Source of the DNA: CAWIJJ01 sp963836425
GTDB lineage: Bacteria > Acidobacteriota > Terriglobia > Bryobacterales > Bryobacteraceae
NCBI GenBank assembly: GCA_963836425.1
Contig: CAWIJJ010000003.1
Span: forward strand, 505,070-569,069
DNA: 64,000 nt
Direction: 5' to 3'
A program made the translations under genes and the position numbers. Each line of letters begins with the position of its first letter. Positions within the stretch are counted from its first letter, which is position 1. Below the pieces are notes generated by a model. That model was given only the letters and a program-made list of their open reading frames with translations, ran no database searches and was not told the origin of the DNA. Below are positions 1 through 7,992 of the stretch, piece after piece.

Positions 1-1362
1 AGTGAACATCTGCATCGGCTTACACCGGTGATCCTGGTAGCGCAGGATGTGCCGGCGCCGCACGAGATCGATGAAGCCTGGCTGCTGGCCAACGAGTGGA
101 TTCTGCACCGCATTCTGCTCGATGATGGGCTCAAACCGGCACTGGCGTATCTGAAGCAGGGCTTCACGGGCGACGAAATTGCCATCGATGTAAAGAAAGC
201 CAACTGGGAGGCGCAGAAGGAGTTGGTCGAGAAGCTGGAATCCTCTCTCAATCTGCACCTCAGCGCGCGCGACAAACTGCGCGAGTCTCTGGTCAACACC
301 ATCGAAGACAGGAAGAACGTGCAAGCGGAGCAAGACCCGGCTTCAAAAGACGTAGCCGAGGCCGTATTGACCGGCGGGCTGAGCCTGCTGTTCGGCCGGT
401 CGCGCGAGGACAAGAAGGCCGACCTGCTGGAGGCGCAGCGAAAAGCAATTGAAATGACTCTGGGTTATGTCGAAGAAACCGTGAAGGAGGCTCAAGAGAA
501 GCTGAAAGGCGCGGTCCAGACCTTGCAGAAGGCCGTGGACGACTACTGCCAGGCGCTGCGGGATCAAGCTAACCATAAGACCGCAATCGATCAACTGCGC
601 GTGCATGTCAAAGAGTACATCCTGTACTACATGCAAGGCATCTGGACATACGAACCGCCGGACCAACGCTTCTTCCGGCTGTACGATCTGGACGTGCGGT
701 GGGTACCGCCTCCTGCCGGGCATGCCCGCGTCGCGGGTGTGGCGGTACAGAATGGACACCCGGTTTTCCTCGTCATGATCGACGGAGCCGGCGTCTGGCT
801 GCCCGCGCCGGAAATTCCCTCCACGCAGCGCAAACTTGTGGAGGTGGCCGACCTCGATAACCTGTTGGGCTTCAAGGGTAACTATATGATGTTCCCCCTG
901 AAGGAGTCTTGTTACCTCACAACCTATATGATGCAGGAGTTTGTTGACGACTACCTTGGTGTAAGAGACCCGGACGCGTTCGGCACTTACACGACGGAAG
1001 AGCTGCTGCAGTATATCGAATGCGCCTACCACCGGGATGATGCCACCGAGGCGGACCGCACCGCCATGCGCGATCTGTTGATCGAACGTCTCAGCTCGCC
1101 GCGGCGTGACGCCGAGGAGGTCGTCGTACCAACCGGAAAGCTGTTCATCGAGGCGCTTCCGGGCAAACATCCGCTGCTCGAGGATTTCAAGCTCCAGCAT
1201 CGCGCCATGGACGTGAAGAAGGTCCGTGCCGAGGTGCGCGAAGCCGAGCTGGAAAATCTGCGCCGGGCCGCGCGGCTGATTGCCGGCGAACGCGAAGATC
1301 CGGAAATCGACAAGCGAGTCCTCGTCCAGGGCAATACGGACGTGGTAGTCGGCCCCGCATAG
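1..1362 (+). CDS. Hypothetical coiled-coil protein, 5' end outside window
   Basis: The frame is open from base 1 to a TAG at 1360-1362, so the gene probably starts upstream; the first start codon inside the window is GTG at 28, with no convincing ribosome binding site. About 453 residues are visible. A charged, heptad-rich stretch (roughly residues 60-190 from the GTG) predicts a coiled coil. It is followed by a globular part rich in aromatic residues (ILYYMQGIW, DQRFFRLYDLD) and a highly charged helical C-terminus. There is no signal peptide or membrane segment in the visible part. The next gene, a proline-rich protein with a nuclease-toxin-like end, starts 22 bp downstream, so the two are probably cotranscribed. 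I recall similar proteins near contractile-injection-type loci, but nothing in this window proves that. Function unknown. Confidence 0.75.
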   Translation, partial: SEHLHRLTPVILVAQDVPAPHEIDEAWLLANEWILHRILLDDGLKPALAYLKQGFTGDEIAIDVKKANWEAQKELVEKLESSLNLHLSARDKLRESLVNTIEDRKNVQAEQDPASKDVAEAVLTGGLSLLFGRSREDKKADLLEAQRKAIEMTLGYVEETVKEAQEKLKGAVQTLQKAVDDYCQALRDQANHKTAIDQLRVHVKEYILYYMQGIWTYEPPDQRFFRLYDLDVRWVPPPAGHARVAGVAVQNGHPVFLVMIDGAGVWLPAPEIPSTQRKLVEVADLDNLLGFKGNYMMFPLKESCYLTTYMMQEFVDDYLGVRDPDAFGTYTTEELLQYIECAYHRDDATEADRTAMRDLLIERLSSPRRDAEEVVVPTGKLFIEALPGKHPLLEDFKLQHRAMDVKKVRAEVREAELENLRRAARLIAGEREDPEIDKRVLVQGNTDVVVGPA

Positions 1363-1384
1363 GCGCGGCATTTGCGAGTTCTGC

Positions 1385-2923
1385 ATGGCCAACGAAAAGA
1401 AGGTGGTTCAGCCGCAACCTTCGCCGTCCGCAACCCCGGTCGATCGCGGAACCGTGGACAGGGGGACGGAGTTGCCGCGGTGCCGGCAGGTTCTCCGGCC
1501 AATGGACGGCAGCGAGACAGGATGGGAGGAGACGACAGAGTGTGAGCGGGCGCCTCTCCCCTCGCCAACGGCGGGCCGCCGGCGGCTGTCGCCAGGGCAA
1601 CAGTATCGCGCGCCAGGTCCGGCGCCGCGCGCGCCAGGTCCGGCGCCGCGTGAGGCCGGGCCCGCACCGCGCCAGGCACCCGCAGGCGAGGTGAGGCCGC
1701 CGCGGTCCCGACCGCCCATCGTTCCGAATAGGCCACCACCCGCCAGACTTCTGGTTGCGCCGCCGGTCGCGGCCGTACCAGCCCCGGCGCCTGCCCCCCA
1801 GCCCGAAAGACTCCAGCCGGCTTCTCCGGACATACCGGACCAGCGAGCGACAGAAGGGCGTCAGACCGGCGACCGGTTCGGCGGGCGGCCGCGTCGGGGC
1901 GAGGTTCGTACCTCCACTTCGACCCGTGATGCGGATTGGCGGCGCCGCGTTGTACGCAGAGAAATAGGGAACATTTTCGACCCGGCTGCCATTTCGCCGG
2001 GGGAGTTGCGCCGTCATCAGGAGTGGGTTCGGACCGAGATGGCCGGCTGGGACGCCAAGACGTTCTTCGCACTGGAAGCCGCCATCTCCATGTTGCCGCC
2101 CGATGCGAACACTTATGCCTGGACCACCTACGTGTGGGAGTGGAACCTATTGGCACGAGACGATCCCCGGCGCATGGACGCCATTCGAAGGCGCGTGGAC
2201 GGCCTGTGGCTGGACATGAGGTTCAGAGAGCGCGGCCAGAGCGAGATTGGAACCGATCTGAATCCCCGAACGGAAACCTCAGATCCCCTGGGGTTGCACC
2301 TCACGCCGCCCAACCCTCTGGAAGGCCTGGACGTTCTCGAGAGCTCGGTTCTGGGTTCGGTAGGATATGCGCTGGTTCTTTCGCTGGACGGCACCCAGGA
2401 ACAGGCATTGGCCGCTGCCAGATTGGGGTCCGCGATTGGGGATCTGGCTCCGCTTGTGGCTGCGGGTGTGGCCATCTGGCGCAATCGAGGGATCGCGGCT
2501 GCGCCTCCAGCAGGAGGTGGCAGGCCTCGACAGCGTCCCTCTGGCCCTCCCATCGTGCGGCGCGGTTCGAGTGACACGGAATCGGGAAATGTACTCCCCG
2601 AATCATTGCCGCCGCCGGATTCGGAGGCCGTCCGGATGGGCCGGCCGGTGTACATGGTGGACAGTGCGGACCGGCCGTTGCTGGTGGAGTCGATAATCCG
2701 TGATGCAACCGCGGAGATCGATCCGACCCGCGCTGGCAGACCCCGGGAGGCGCAGCGCGCCCGTTCGGGCGCCTTCAACGCCGTGCTGAGACAGCCCGGG
2801 GAGAGACGCGGTCCGTTGGACGCAACGCACCTCCTGAGCCGCCGGCTGGGCGGAGCGGACGAAACGTACAACCTGACACTCACGCAGCAACGGTTCAACA
2901 TCGGACCGATTCTGGGACTTTGA
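1385..2923 (+). CDS. Proline-rich protein with C-terminal nuclease-toxin-like domain (frameshifted end)
   Basis: The ORF encodes 512 residues. Residues about 60-160 are rich in Pro, Ala and Arg and include repeats of the APGPAPR type, encoded by near-identical DNA repeats at 1610-1680. A hydrophobic Ala-rich segment follows near residues 325-365. The last 50 residues hold DATHLLSRRLGG and a following YNLTLTQQRFN, which resemble the core of the Endonuclea_NS_2 / DNA-RNA non-specific endonuclease toxins (a G/A-H-L-I-x-x-x-x-G-G motif followed by N-L). The frame stops at TGA 2921-2923 in the middle of that domain, and the rest of the domain continues in the next frame (separate entry). A low-complexity linker ending in a nuclease is typical of polymorphic toxins and injected effectors. 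No immunity gene is evident: the next gene is convergent. The overall architecture is secure; the nuclease assignment is moderate. Confidence 0.72.
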   Translation: MANEKKVVQPQPSPSATPVDRGTVDRGTELPRCRQVLRPMDGSETGWEETTECERAPLPSPTAGRRRLSPGQQYRAPGPAPRAPGPAPREAGPAPRQAPAGEVRPPRSRPPIVPNRPPPARLLVAPPVAAVPAPAPAPQPERLQPASPDIPDQRATEGRQTGDRFGGRPRRGEVRTSTSTRDADWRRRVVRREIGNIFDPAAISPGELRRHQEWVRTEMAGWDAKTFFALEAAISMLPPDANTYAWTTYVWEWNLLARDDPRRMDAIRRRVDGLWLDMRFRERGQSEIGTDLNPRTETSDPLGLHLTPPNPLEGLDVLESSVLGSVGYALVLSLDGTQEQALAAARLGSAIGDLAPLVAAGVAIWRNRGIAAAPPAGGGRPRQRPSGPPIVRRGSSDTESGNVLPESLPPPDSEAVRMGRPVYMVDSADRPLLVESIIRDATAEIDPTRAGRPREAQRARSGAFNAVLRQPGERRGPLDATHLLSRRLGGADETYNLTLTQQRFNIGPILGL

Positions 2924-3095
2924 GGAGGGACTCCTGAACAGGCTTCGTAATGGCGAGGACCTGTTTGTACAAGTGTTTGTCGAATATCCATCCAGGGAAC
3001 GGGAGATTCCATCGGCACTCACCTACCGGGTCTGGTCCGGCTCGGGCTACAGCAATCCGGAGCCGGCGAGGAGCATCACTCTAGGGGTTCATTAG
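2913..3095 (+). pseudogene. Out-of-frame continuation of the nuclease-toxin domain
   Basis: Sixty codons in the +1 frame relative to the preceding ORF run to TAG 3093-3095. They read FEEGLLNRLRNGEDLFVQVF, then a Tyr-Pro-Ser-Arg segment and ALTYRVWSG, which is the expected closing helix and beta-strand region of an Endonuclea_NS_2-like domain. Skipping one base (C at 2912) joins the frames and gives a 569-residue protein. There is no start codon with a ribosome binding site of its own. The upstream stop sits in CTT TGA, the same dinucleotide codon pair as the prfB recoding site, but the strong Shine-Dalgarno element of prfB is missing, so an indel or sequencing error is more likely. Confidence 0.7.
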
Positions 3096-3124
3096 GACGG
3101 GGGGAGCGGCGCGCACCACGGGTT

Positions 3125-3622
3125 TCACTCCGAAGGCGGCAAGCGAAAGAAGCCGTGGTCCGGAGCCATCAGGTGCGCGGCGCTCAATCGCTCCATCATG
3201 TATCCGCGGGAGGTATGGGCCGGGCCCTGATTCAGCCAGTGTCCGAGTTCGTGGGTCGCCACGCGGGCCAGGGCCCGCCCCAGCACTGCCGGCAGACGGG
3301 TACCGACGATTTGGGCGGTCGGCGATACGAACAGCTCGATCTCCGGAAGCAGACGGCCGTCATTTGTCCGGATTCCGCCGAGAGCCGAAGGCTCGCTCTC
3401 CGGCGGATCCCGTCGCAGGGTGATCGCCAGCACCCCGGAACTGCACGGGGACCAGACGCCGGACCAGCCCGACGAAGTCAGAATGCGCGAAAGCTCCGTC
3501 TGAAACGCCTGAACCGTGTCTCCATCGAGTTGTGCCGCGTTTTTCAGGCAGAGCGGTAAGCCTCCTGCCATCAATTGGTTGGCAGCCGCGATCGCGAGAA
3601 TCAGCAAACCGTGGGCCCGCAT
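3125..3622 (-). CDS. Secreted zincin-like protein (HExxH)
   Basis: 165 residues. The N-terminus (MRAHGLLILAIAAANQLMAG) looks like a signal peptide. Near the C-terminus THELGHWLNQ gives an HExxH zinc-protease motif (His124, Glu125, His128), with another His at position 136. The spacing of that last His does not match the strict metzincin pattern HExxHxxGxxH, so the third zinc ligand is uncertain. The protein is short for a complete protease and could be a minimal zincin or an inactive relative. It is convergent with the toxin-like gene and lies alone; upstream is 271 bp without a gene. Confidence 0.65.
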   Translation of the reverse strand: MRAHGLLILAIAAANQLMAGGLPLCLKNAAQLDGDTVQAFQTELSRILTSSGWSGVWSPCSSGVLAITLRRDPPESEPSALGGIRTNDGRLLPEIELFVSPTAQIVGTRLPAVLGRALARVATHELGHWLNQGPAHTSRGYMMERLSAAHLMAPDHGFFRLPPSE

Positions 3623-3745
3623 TGCAACAAAACTGTAACATCCTCTTAATCAAATTGAAATACTACCTTCGCCCTATCTGTGCGGATGCAGTCTAGTACC
3701 CTGTTGATTTTCGCGGCGCTCTCACTGCAAATAGACCCAACAAGT

Positions 3746-3782
3746 TGGGGCAAACCCCGCGATTGAGGAGCAATTTGCCCCA
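3746..3782. promoter_or_regulatory. 9-bp perfect inverted repeat upstream of cytochrome operon
   Basis: In the 271-bp gene-free stretch 3623-3893, TGGGGCAAA (3746-3754) is mirrored by TTTGCCCCA (3774-3782) with a 19-nt spacer. A second short palindrome, AAAAGGCCTTTT, lies at 3834-3845, about 50 bp before the cytochrome start. Either could be an operator or an mRNA hairpin for the electron-transfer operon. No family of regulator is suggested by the sequence and no clear -10/-35 pair was recognised. Confidence 0.35.
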
Positions 3783-3893
3783 TCCGCTTGGTTGAAAATT
3801 CCCAGGCGCTCGCAAAAACCCATAAATTCGATAAAAAGGCCTTTTGGTTCTCCAATTGCACCCCTCCACCCGAATTTCCAGGAAGGTGGTGCG

Positions 3894-4352
3894 ATGAACC
3901 GCATTTTTCGGGACTCGGGGCACTTGATCCGGCCGGCAGTCGTGCTGATCGCCGCGTTGGTCGTGTTCCTGATCGTCAGAAGCGCCATCATCCCCAAAGC
4001 CTTCGGCCAGTACGGCCACTACCGCCCCGGCGCGCTCGACATGGTAGCCGCCCGCCCCATCGCTTACGCCGGCCAGAACGCCTGCGTCCTTTGCCATGAG
4101 GACGAAGCCAAAGTCCGCGCCTCCGGCAAGCACGCCCACGTGGCCTGCGAAGCCTGTCACGGACCCCTCGCCAAACACGCCGGGGATCCGGTCTCCGTGG
4201 TGCCCAAACTCCCCCAGGTGGCCTCCCTCTGCGCCCGCTGCCACGAAAAGGACTCCGCTAAACCCAGGGATTTCCCGCAGGTGGTGACCGCCGAACACTC
4301 CGGCGGAATGGCCTGCAACGACTGCCACAAGCCGCATAGCCCCAAGCTCTAA
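3894..4352 (+). CDS. Membrane-anchored tetraheme cytochrome c
   Basis: 152 residues from ATG 3894, which has an AGGAAGG-type ribosome binding site; the frame is open further upstream but that part reads as non-coding. An N-terminal hydrophobic helix (about residues 13-28) acts as signal or anchor and places the rest in the periplasm. Four CxxCH heme motifs are present: CVLCH, CEACH, CARCH and CNDCH, with extra His residues available as axial ligands. This fits an NrfB- or NapC-like electron-transfer cytochrome of the multiheme type. The ferredoxin gene starts 9 bp downstream and an NrfD-type gene follows, so it probably carries electrons between the periplasm and a quinone-reactive membrane module. 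Confidence 0.87.
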   Translation: MNRIFRDSGHLIRPAVVLIAALVVFLIVRSAIIPKAFGQYGHYRPGALDMVAARPIAYAGQNACVLCHEDEAKVRASGKHAHVACEACHGPLAKHAGDPVSVVPKLPQVASLCARCHEKDSAKPRDFPQVVTAEHSGGMACNDCHKPHSPKL

Positions 4353-4361
4353 GGAGACGCG

Positions 4362-5102
4362 ATGGATATCAGCAGGCGGGACCTCTTCGAAATCGGCGGC
4401 AAACTCCTGGTGCTCGCCTCCGTCGGCGCTACCCTCGAACAAATCACCGGCGCCGCCGCCCCCAGCGATGCCTACGTCCGCGCCGACCACTGGTGGGGCA
4501 TGATCATCGATGTTTCCGAGTGCATCGGCTGCGGCAACTGCGTGCGCGCCTGTTCGAATGAAAACGGCGTTCCCAAGGGCTACTTCCGCACCTGGGTCGA
4601 GCGTTACCAGGTGCCCGAGAACGGGCTGCCCATCGTCGATTCACCCAACGGCGCCATGGAAGGCTTTCCGCCCTCCCAGCACGCTGACCTCAAGAGTTTC
4701 TTCGTCCCCAAGCTCTGCAACCACTGCGCCGATTCGCCCTGCGTCCAGGTATGCCCGGTGGGCGCCACCTTCGTGAGCCCGGACGGCGTTGTGCTGGTGG
4801 ACGAGACTTATTGCCTGGGCTGCCGCTACTGCGTCCAGGCCTGCCCGTACGGCTGCCGCTACCTCCATCCCGAGAAGGAGACGGTGGACAAGTGCACGCT
4901 GTGCTACCACCGCATCACCCAGGGGCTGACCACGGCCTGCTGCGAGAACTGCCCGACCGGCGCCAGGCAGCTCGTCGATTTCAAGAATCCCAAGGACCCC
5001 GTCCACGAGTTTCTGCGCAACAACAAAGTGCAGGTACTGAAGCCCGGCATGGCTACCGAGTCGAAGGTCTATTACAAGGACCTCGATGGGTCGGTGCGGT
5101 AA
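4362..5102 (+). CDS. Four-cluster [4Fe-4S] ferredoxin subunit (DmsB/NrfC/PsrB type)
   Basis: 246 residues. Starts SRRDLF near the N-terminus followed by a hydrophobic stretch, a Tat-like leader that would export the folded protein. Sixteen cysteines form four clusters: CIGCGNCVRAC (from residue 54), CNHC..C...C (from 119), CLGCRYCVQAC (from 151) and CTLC with a distal C..C pair (178-197). This is the standard arrangement of the small electron-transfer subunit of the DmsB/PsrB/NrfC family, which relays electrons between a quinone-reactive NrfD-type subunit and a catalytic partner. It sits between the tetraheme cytochrome and NrfD genes. An upstream SD (AAGGAGA) precedes ATG 4362. Confidence 0.9.
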   Translation: MDISRRDLFEIGGKLLVLASVGATLEQITGAAAPSDAYVRADHWWGMIIDVSECIGCGNCVRACSNENGVPKGYFRTWVERYQVPENGLPIVDSPNGAMEGFPPSQHADLKSFFVPKLCNHCADSPCVQVCPVGATFVSPDGVVLVDETYCLGCRYCVQACPYGCRYLHPEKETVDKCTLCYHRITQGLTTACCENCPTGARQLVDFKNPKDPVHEFLRNNKVQVLKPGMATESKVYYKDLDGSVR

Positions 5103-5114
5103 CGGAAGGAGCGA

Positions 5115-6293
5115 ATGATGATACCCGGCGTTGACGGCTTCATGTACCCGAACGAGGTGGAGTTGCAGTGGAGCCTGCTCATCGTGCTGTACCCCTACAT
5201 CACCGGCCTCGTAGCGGGCGCATTCATCCTCGCCTCCCTGGAGCGCGTCTTCAAGGTGGAGGCGGTAAAGCCCACTTACCGCCTGGCCCTGCTGACGGCG
5301 CTGGCCTTTCTGCTGGTGGCGCCGCTTCCCCTGCAATTGCACCTCGGCCATCCCGAACGGTCCTTCGAAATGTACCTTACGCCGCATACCTCCTCGGCGA
5401 TGGCCATGTTCGGATTTGTCTACCTCTGGTATCTCACCGTAGTCCTGCTCCTCGAGGTCTGGCTCGAGTACCGCATCGATATCGTGCACATGGCGCAAAC
5501 CACTACCGGATGGCGCCGGCTCATCTACCAGGCGCTGACCCTCGGCTCCAAAAATGTAAGTCCCGAAGCCCGCCGCATCGACGACAAAGTAGGTTACATC
5601 GTCACAGTCATAGGTATCCCTTCGGCATTTATGCTGCACGGGTATGTGGGTTTCATTTTCGGCTCCATCAAAGCCAACCCCTGGTGGTCCACGCCCCTCA
5701 TGCCCATCGTATTCCTGTTCTCCGCCATGGTTTCCGGAATCGCCGCCGTGCTCATGTTATATTCCCTCTCCTGCACCCTCCGCCGCAAAGCAGTGGACAT
5801 GCGCTGTCTCGACACCATCGCCAAGTACCTGTTCTATACCTTCGTCATCGATTTCACGCTCGAAATGCTGGACCTGATCCACCGCACTTATGAGGCGGAC
5901 GAATCCTTCCAGAGCCTGGATTTCATGGTACACACCAGGCTGTGGGGCTCCCACGTGCTGTTGCAGATCGTGGCTGGAACCGTGGTCCCGCTGGGACTCC
6001 TGGCGCTGACGCAGTTATGGAGGTTCCGCGCCGAAGTCCGCCGCACGATGTATCTCACCGCCTCCGGACTCGCACTCATCGGTATCTTCGCCATGCGCTG
6101 GAATGTAGTCATCGGCGGTCAGCTGTTCTCCAAGAGTTTCCTGGGATATACGACTTACAAAATGGACTTTGTCACGCGGGAGGGATTATTGCCGGCGGTC
6201 CTGCTGATGATACTCCCCTTCGTGTTGTTCCTGGTGCTGGTAAAACTGCTCCCGCCGTGGACGGAGCAGGAGGCAAAAGCGACCAAAGCCTGA
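5115..6293 (+). CDS. NrfD/PsrC-type quinone-interacting membrane subunit
   Basis: 392 residues with about nine to ten predicted transmembrane helices and few charged residues between them, as in the NrfD (polysulfide reductase membrane subunit) family, which oxidises or reduces the quinone pool. The short LHLGHPERSF segment after the second or third helix matches the conserved loop of the family. GGAAGGAGCG precedes the tandem ATGATG at 5115; either Met may be used. It follows the ferredoxin gene by 12 bp and is followed by another membrane-protein gene after 10 bp, so a single operon is likely. With the cytochrome and ferredoxin it forms a menaquinol-linked electron-transfer module. Confidence 0.9.
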   Translation: MMIPGVDGFMYPNEVELQWSLLIVLYPYITGLVAGAFILASLERVFKVEAVKPTYRLALLTALAFLLVAPLPLQLHLGHPERSFEMYLTPHTSSAMAMFGFVYLWYLTVVLLLEVWLEYRIDIVHMAQTTTGWRRLIYQALTLGSKNVSPEARRIDDKVGYIVTVIGIPSAFMLHGYVGFIFGSIKANPWWSTPLMPIVFLFSAMVSGIAAVLMLYSLSCTLRRKAVDMRCLDTIAKYLFYTFVIDFTLEMLDLIHRTYEADESFQSLDFMVHTRLWGSHVLLQIVAGTVVPLGLLALTQLWRFRAEVRRTMYLTASGLALIGIFAMRWNVVIGGQLFSKSFLGYTTYKMDFVTREGLLPAVLLMILPFVLFLVLVKLLPPWTEQEAKATKA

Positions 6294-6303
6294 GGAGGTT
6301 GCC

Positions 6304-7992
6304 ATGGAGCAGCCGGAGCTGGAGCGCGAGGTTTTCGAACTGGCGCGCCGGGTAGCCGTTCTGGAAGAACGGCTGGGTCTGGAGGGGCAGACTTTTAAGC
6401 GGCCCGCCGCCGTCGAGGCGGGGATCGGCACACCCCGCCTCGACGCGGATCCCACCGAGATGGTGCCCGTCCTGGGACGGGCGCTGCTGGGCCTGGCGGG
6501 AGCCTACCTGCTGCGGGCGCTCACCGAGGCAGGCACCCTGCCCGGCCATTTCGGCGTCATCGCGGGCATCCTCTACGCCGTCGCGTGGCTCGTCTGGGCG
6601 GCCCGTACCCCCGCCGAACGCCGCATCGAGGCGGCCCTCCACAGCCTCACCGCCGCCCTGGTGCTGGCGCCGTTGCTGTGGGAAGCCACCCTGCGCTTCC
6701 ATGCCGTCTCCACCTGGACTTCGGGCGCCGTCCTGCTCTTCTTCACCGTCTTCGGACTCGCCGTCTCCTGGAAAAAGAACCTGCTCATCGTCGCCACCAT
6801 CGCCATGCTGGCCGGCGTCGGCACCGCGGGCGCTCTCCTCATGGCCAGCCGCGACGTGCTGCCTTTCACTTACGTCTTCCTGGCCATTGCCGCGGCGGTG
6901 GAAGTGTCCGCCTGCCTCGACCACTGGCTCAGCGAGCGCTGGCTCGCCGCGTCCGCCGCCAACCTCTCCGTGCTGCTGGCCACCTGGCTGGTTACCAACG
7001 AGCGCGGCCTGCCGCAGGGATACTCCCCCATCCCCCACGGCTGGCTGCTCGCCGCCCAGACCGCGCTGCTGGCCATTTATCTGGCCAGCATCATCGTTCG
7101 CACCTTGCTCCGTCATTTCACCTTCAGCACGTTTGAAACGGCCCAATGCGCGATTGTTTTCTTAATCGCCGTCGGGGGCGGACTGCGCCTCACCCCGTGG
7201 ATGGCCATCCCGGCCGTACTCTGCGGCGCCGCCTGCTACGTCGTCTCCTTCGCCCTCCTCGAACGGCAGGGGCGCAACCGCAACTTTTACACCTACTCGA
7301 CCTTCGGCATCCTCCTGGTACTCGCCGGCAGTCGCATTCTGCTTACCGGAATGGCCGCGTCGGGCGCATGGGCCGCGCTCGCCCTGCTCTGCCTGTGGGC
7401 GGGCGGCAAGGTCCGCAGCCTGACCCTGCAGGTGCACGGAGGCGCCTTCCTGCTCATCGCGCTCTCCGGCTCCGGGACCTTTCGACAGGCCATGGACTTT
7501 CTGCTCGGCTCCGCCACCTGGCCGCACGAAAGCGGCACCGCCATGATTGCCGGCCTGGCCGTCGCCCTGCTGGCTTACTCGGTAGCCCTGCGCCGCCCCG
7601 CCGCCGAGCCCGGCAGTTGGAACACCCGCATGTTGCGCTGCGGCATCGCCGCCGCCGTCGCCTGGCTCGCCGCCGGCACCTTCGCCGGAATCGTCACCGG
7701 CGCCTATCACCAGATCTTCGGCGCCGCCGCCAGCCACGCCTATTGCGCCACCCTGCGCACCGGAATCCTGGCCTGCGGAGCGCTTCTGCTGGCCCGCCTT
7801 GCCAAAACCGGACGAATCGCCGAGTGCGCTTACCTCGTGTACCCCACCATGATCCTCGGCGCCTACCGTCTGCTGGCGCAGGACCTCCAGCAGGACCGCA
7901 CTCCCGCCCTCTTCCTTTCGCTCGCAGTTTACGGCGCGGCCCTCATCCTGCTCCCCCGGATGCACCGCCCCTCCGCGCCCCGCTCAGTCTAG
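6304..7992 (+). CDS. Large polytopic membrane protein (DUF2339-like), unknown function
   Basis: 562 residues. A short charged helix at the N-terminus (residues 1-30, ERLGLEG) is followed by a stretch of about 14 hydrophobic helices covering the rest of the protein. This layout (short coiled coil, then many helices) resembles DUF2339-type proteins, but no diagnostic motif was seen. GAGGAGGTTGCC precedes the ATG. It follows the NrfD gene by 10 bp and so may belong to the electron-transfer operon, though nothing in it suggests cofactor binding. Its 3' end is convergent with the DUF1080 gene and the two overlap. Confidence 0.75.
   Translation: MEQPELEREVFELARRVAVLEERLGLEGQTFKRPAAVEAGIGTPRLDADPTEMVPVLGRALLGLAGAYLLRALTEAGTLPGHFGVIAGILYAVAWLVWAARTPAERRIEAALHSLTAALVLAPLLWEATLRFHAVSTWTSGAVLLFFTVFGLAVSWKKNLLIVATIAMLAGVGTAGALLMASRDVLPFTYVFLAIAAAVEVSACLDHWLSERWLAASAANLSVLLATWLVTNERGLPQGYSPIPHGWLLAAQTALLAIYLASIIVRTLLRHFTFSTFETAQCAIVFLIAVGGGLRLTPWMAIPAVLCGAACYVVSFALLERQGRNRNFYTYSTFGILLVLAGSRILLTGMAASGAWAALALLCLWAGGKVRSLTLQVHGGAFLLIALSGSGTFRQAMDFLLGSATWPHESGTAMIAGLAVALLAYSVALRRPAAEPGSWNTRMLRCGIAAAVAWLAAGTFAGIVTGAYHQIFGAAASHAYCATLRTGILACGALLLARLAKTGRIAECAYLVYPTMILGAYRLLAQDLQQDRTPALFLSLAVYGAALILLPRMHRPSAPRSV

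Noticed and set aside
1610..1680. Short direct DNA repeats that might suggest a CRISPR or minisatellite
   Set aside because: They are only three units long and encode Pro/Ala/Arg repeats in frame within a proline-rich linker.
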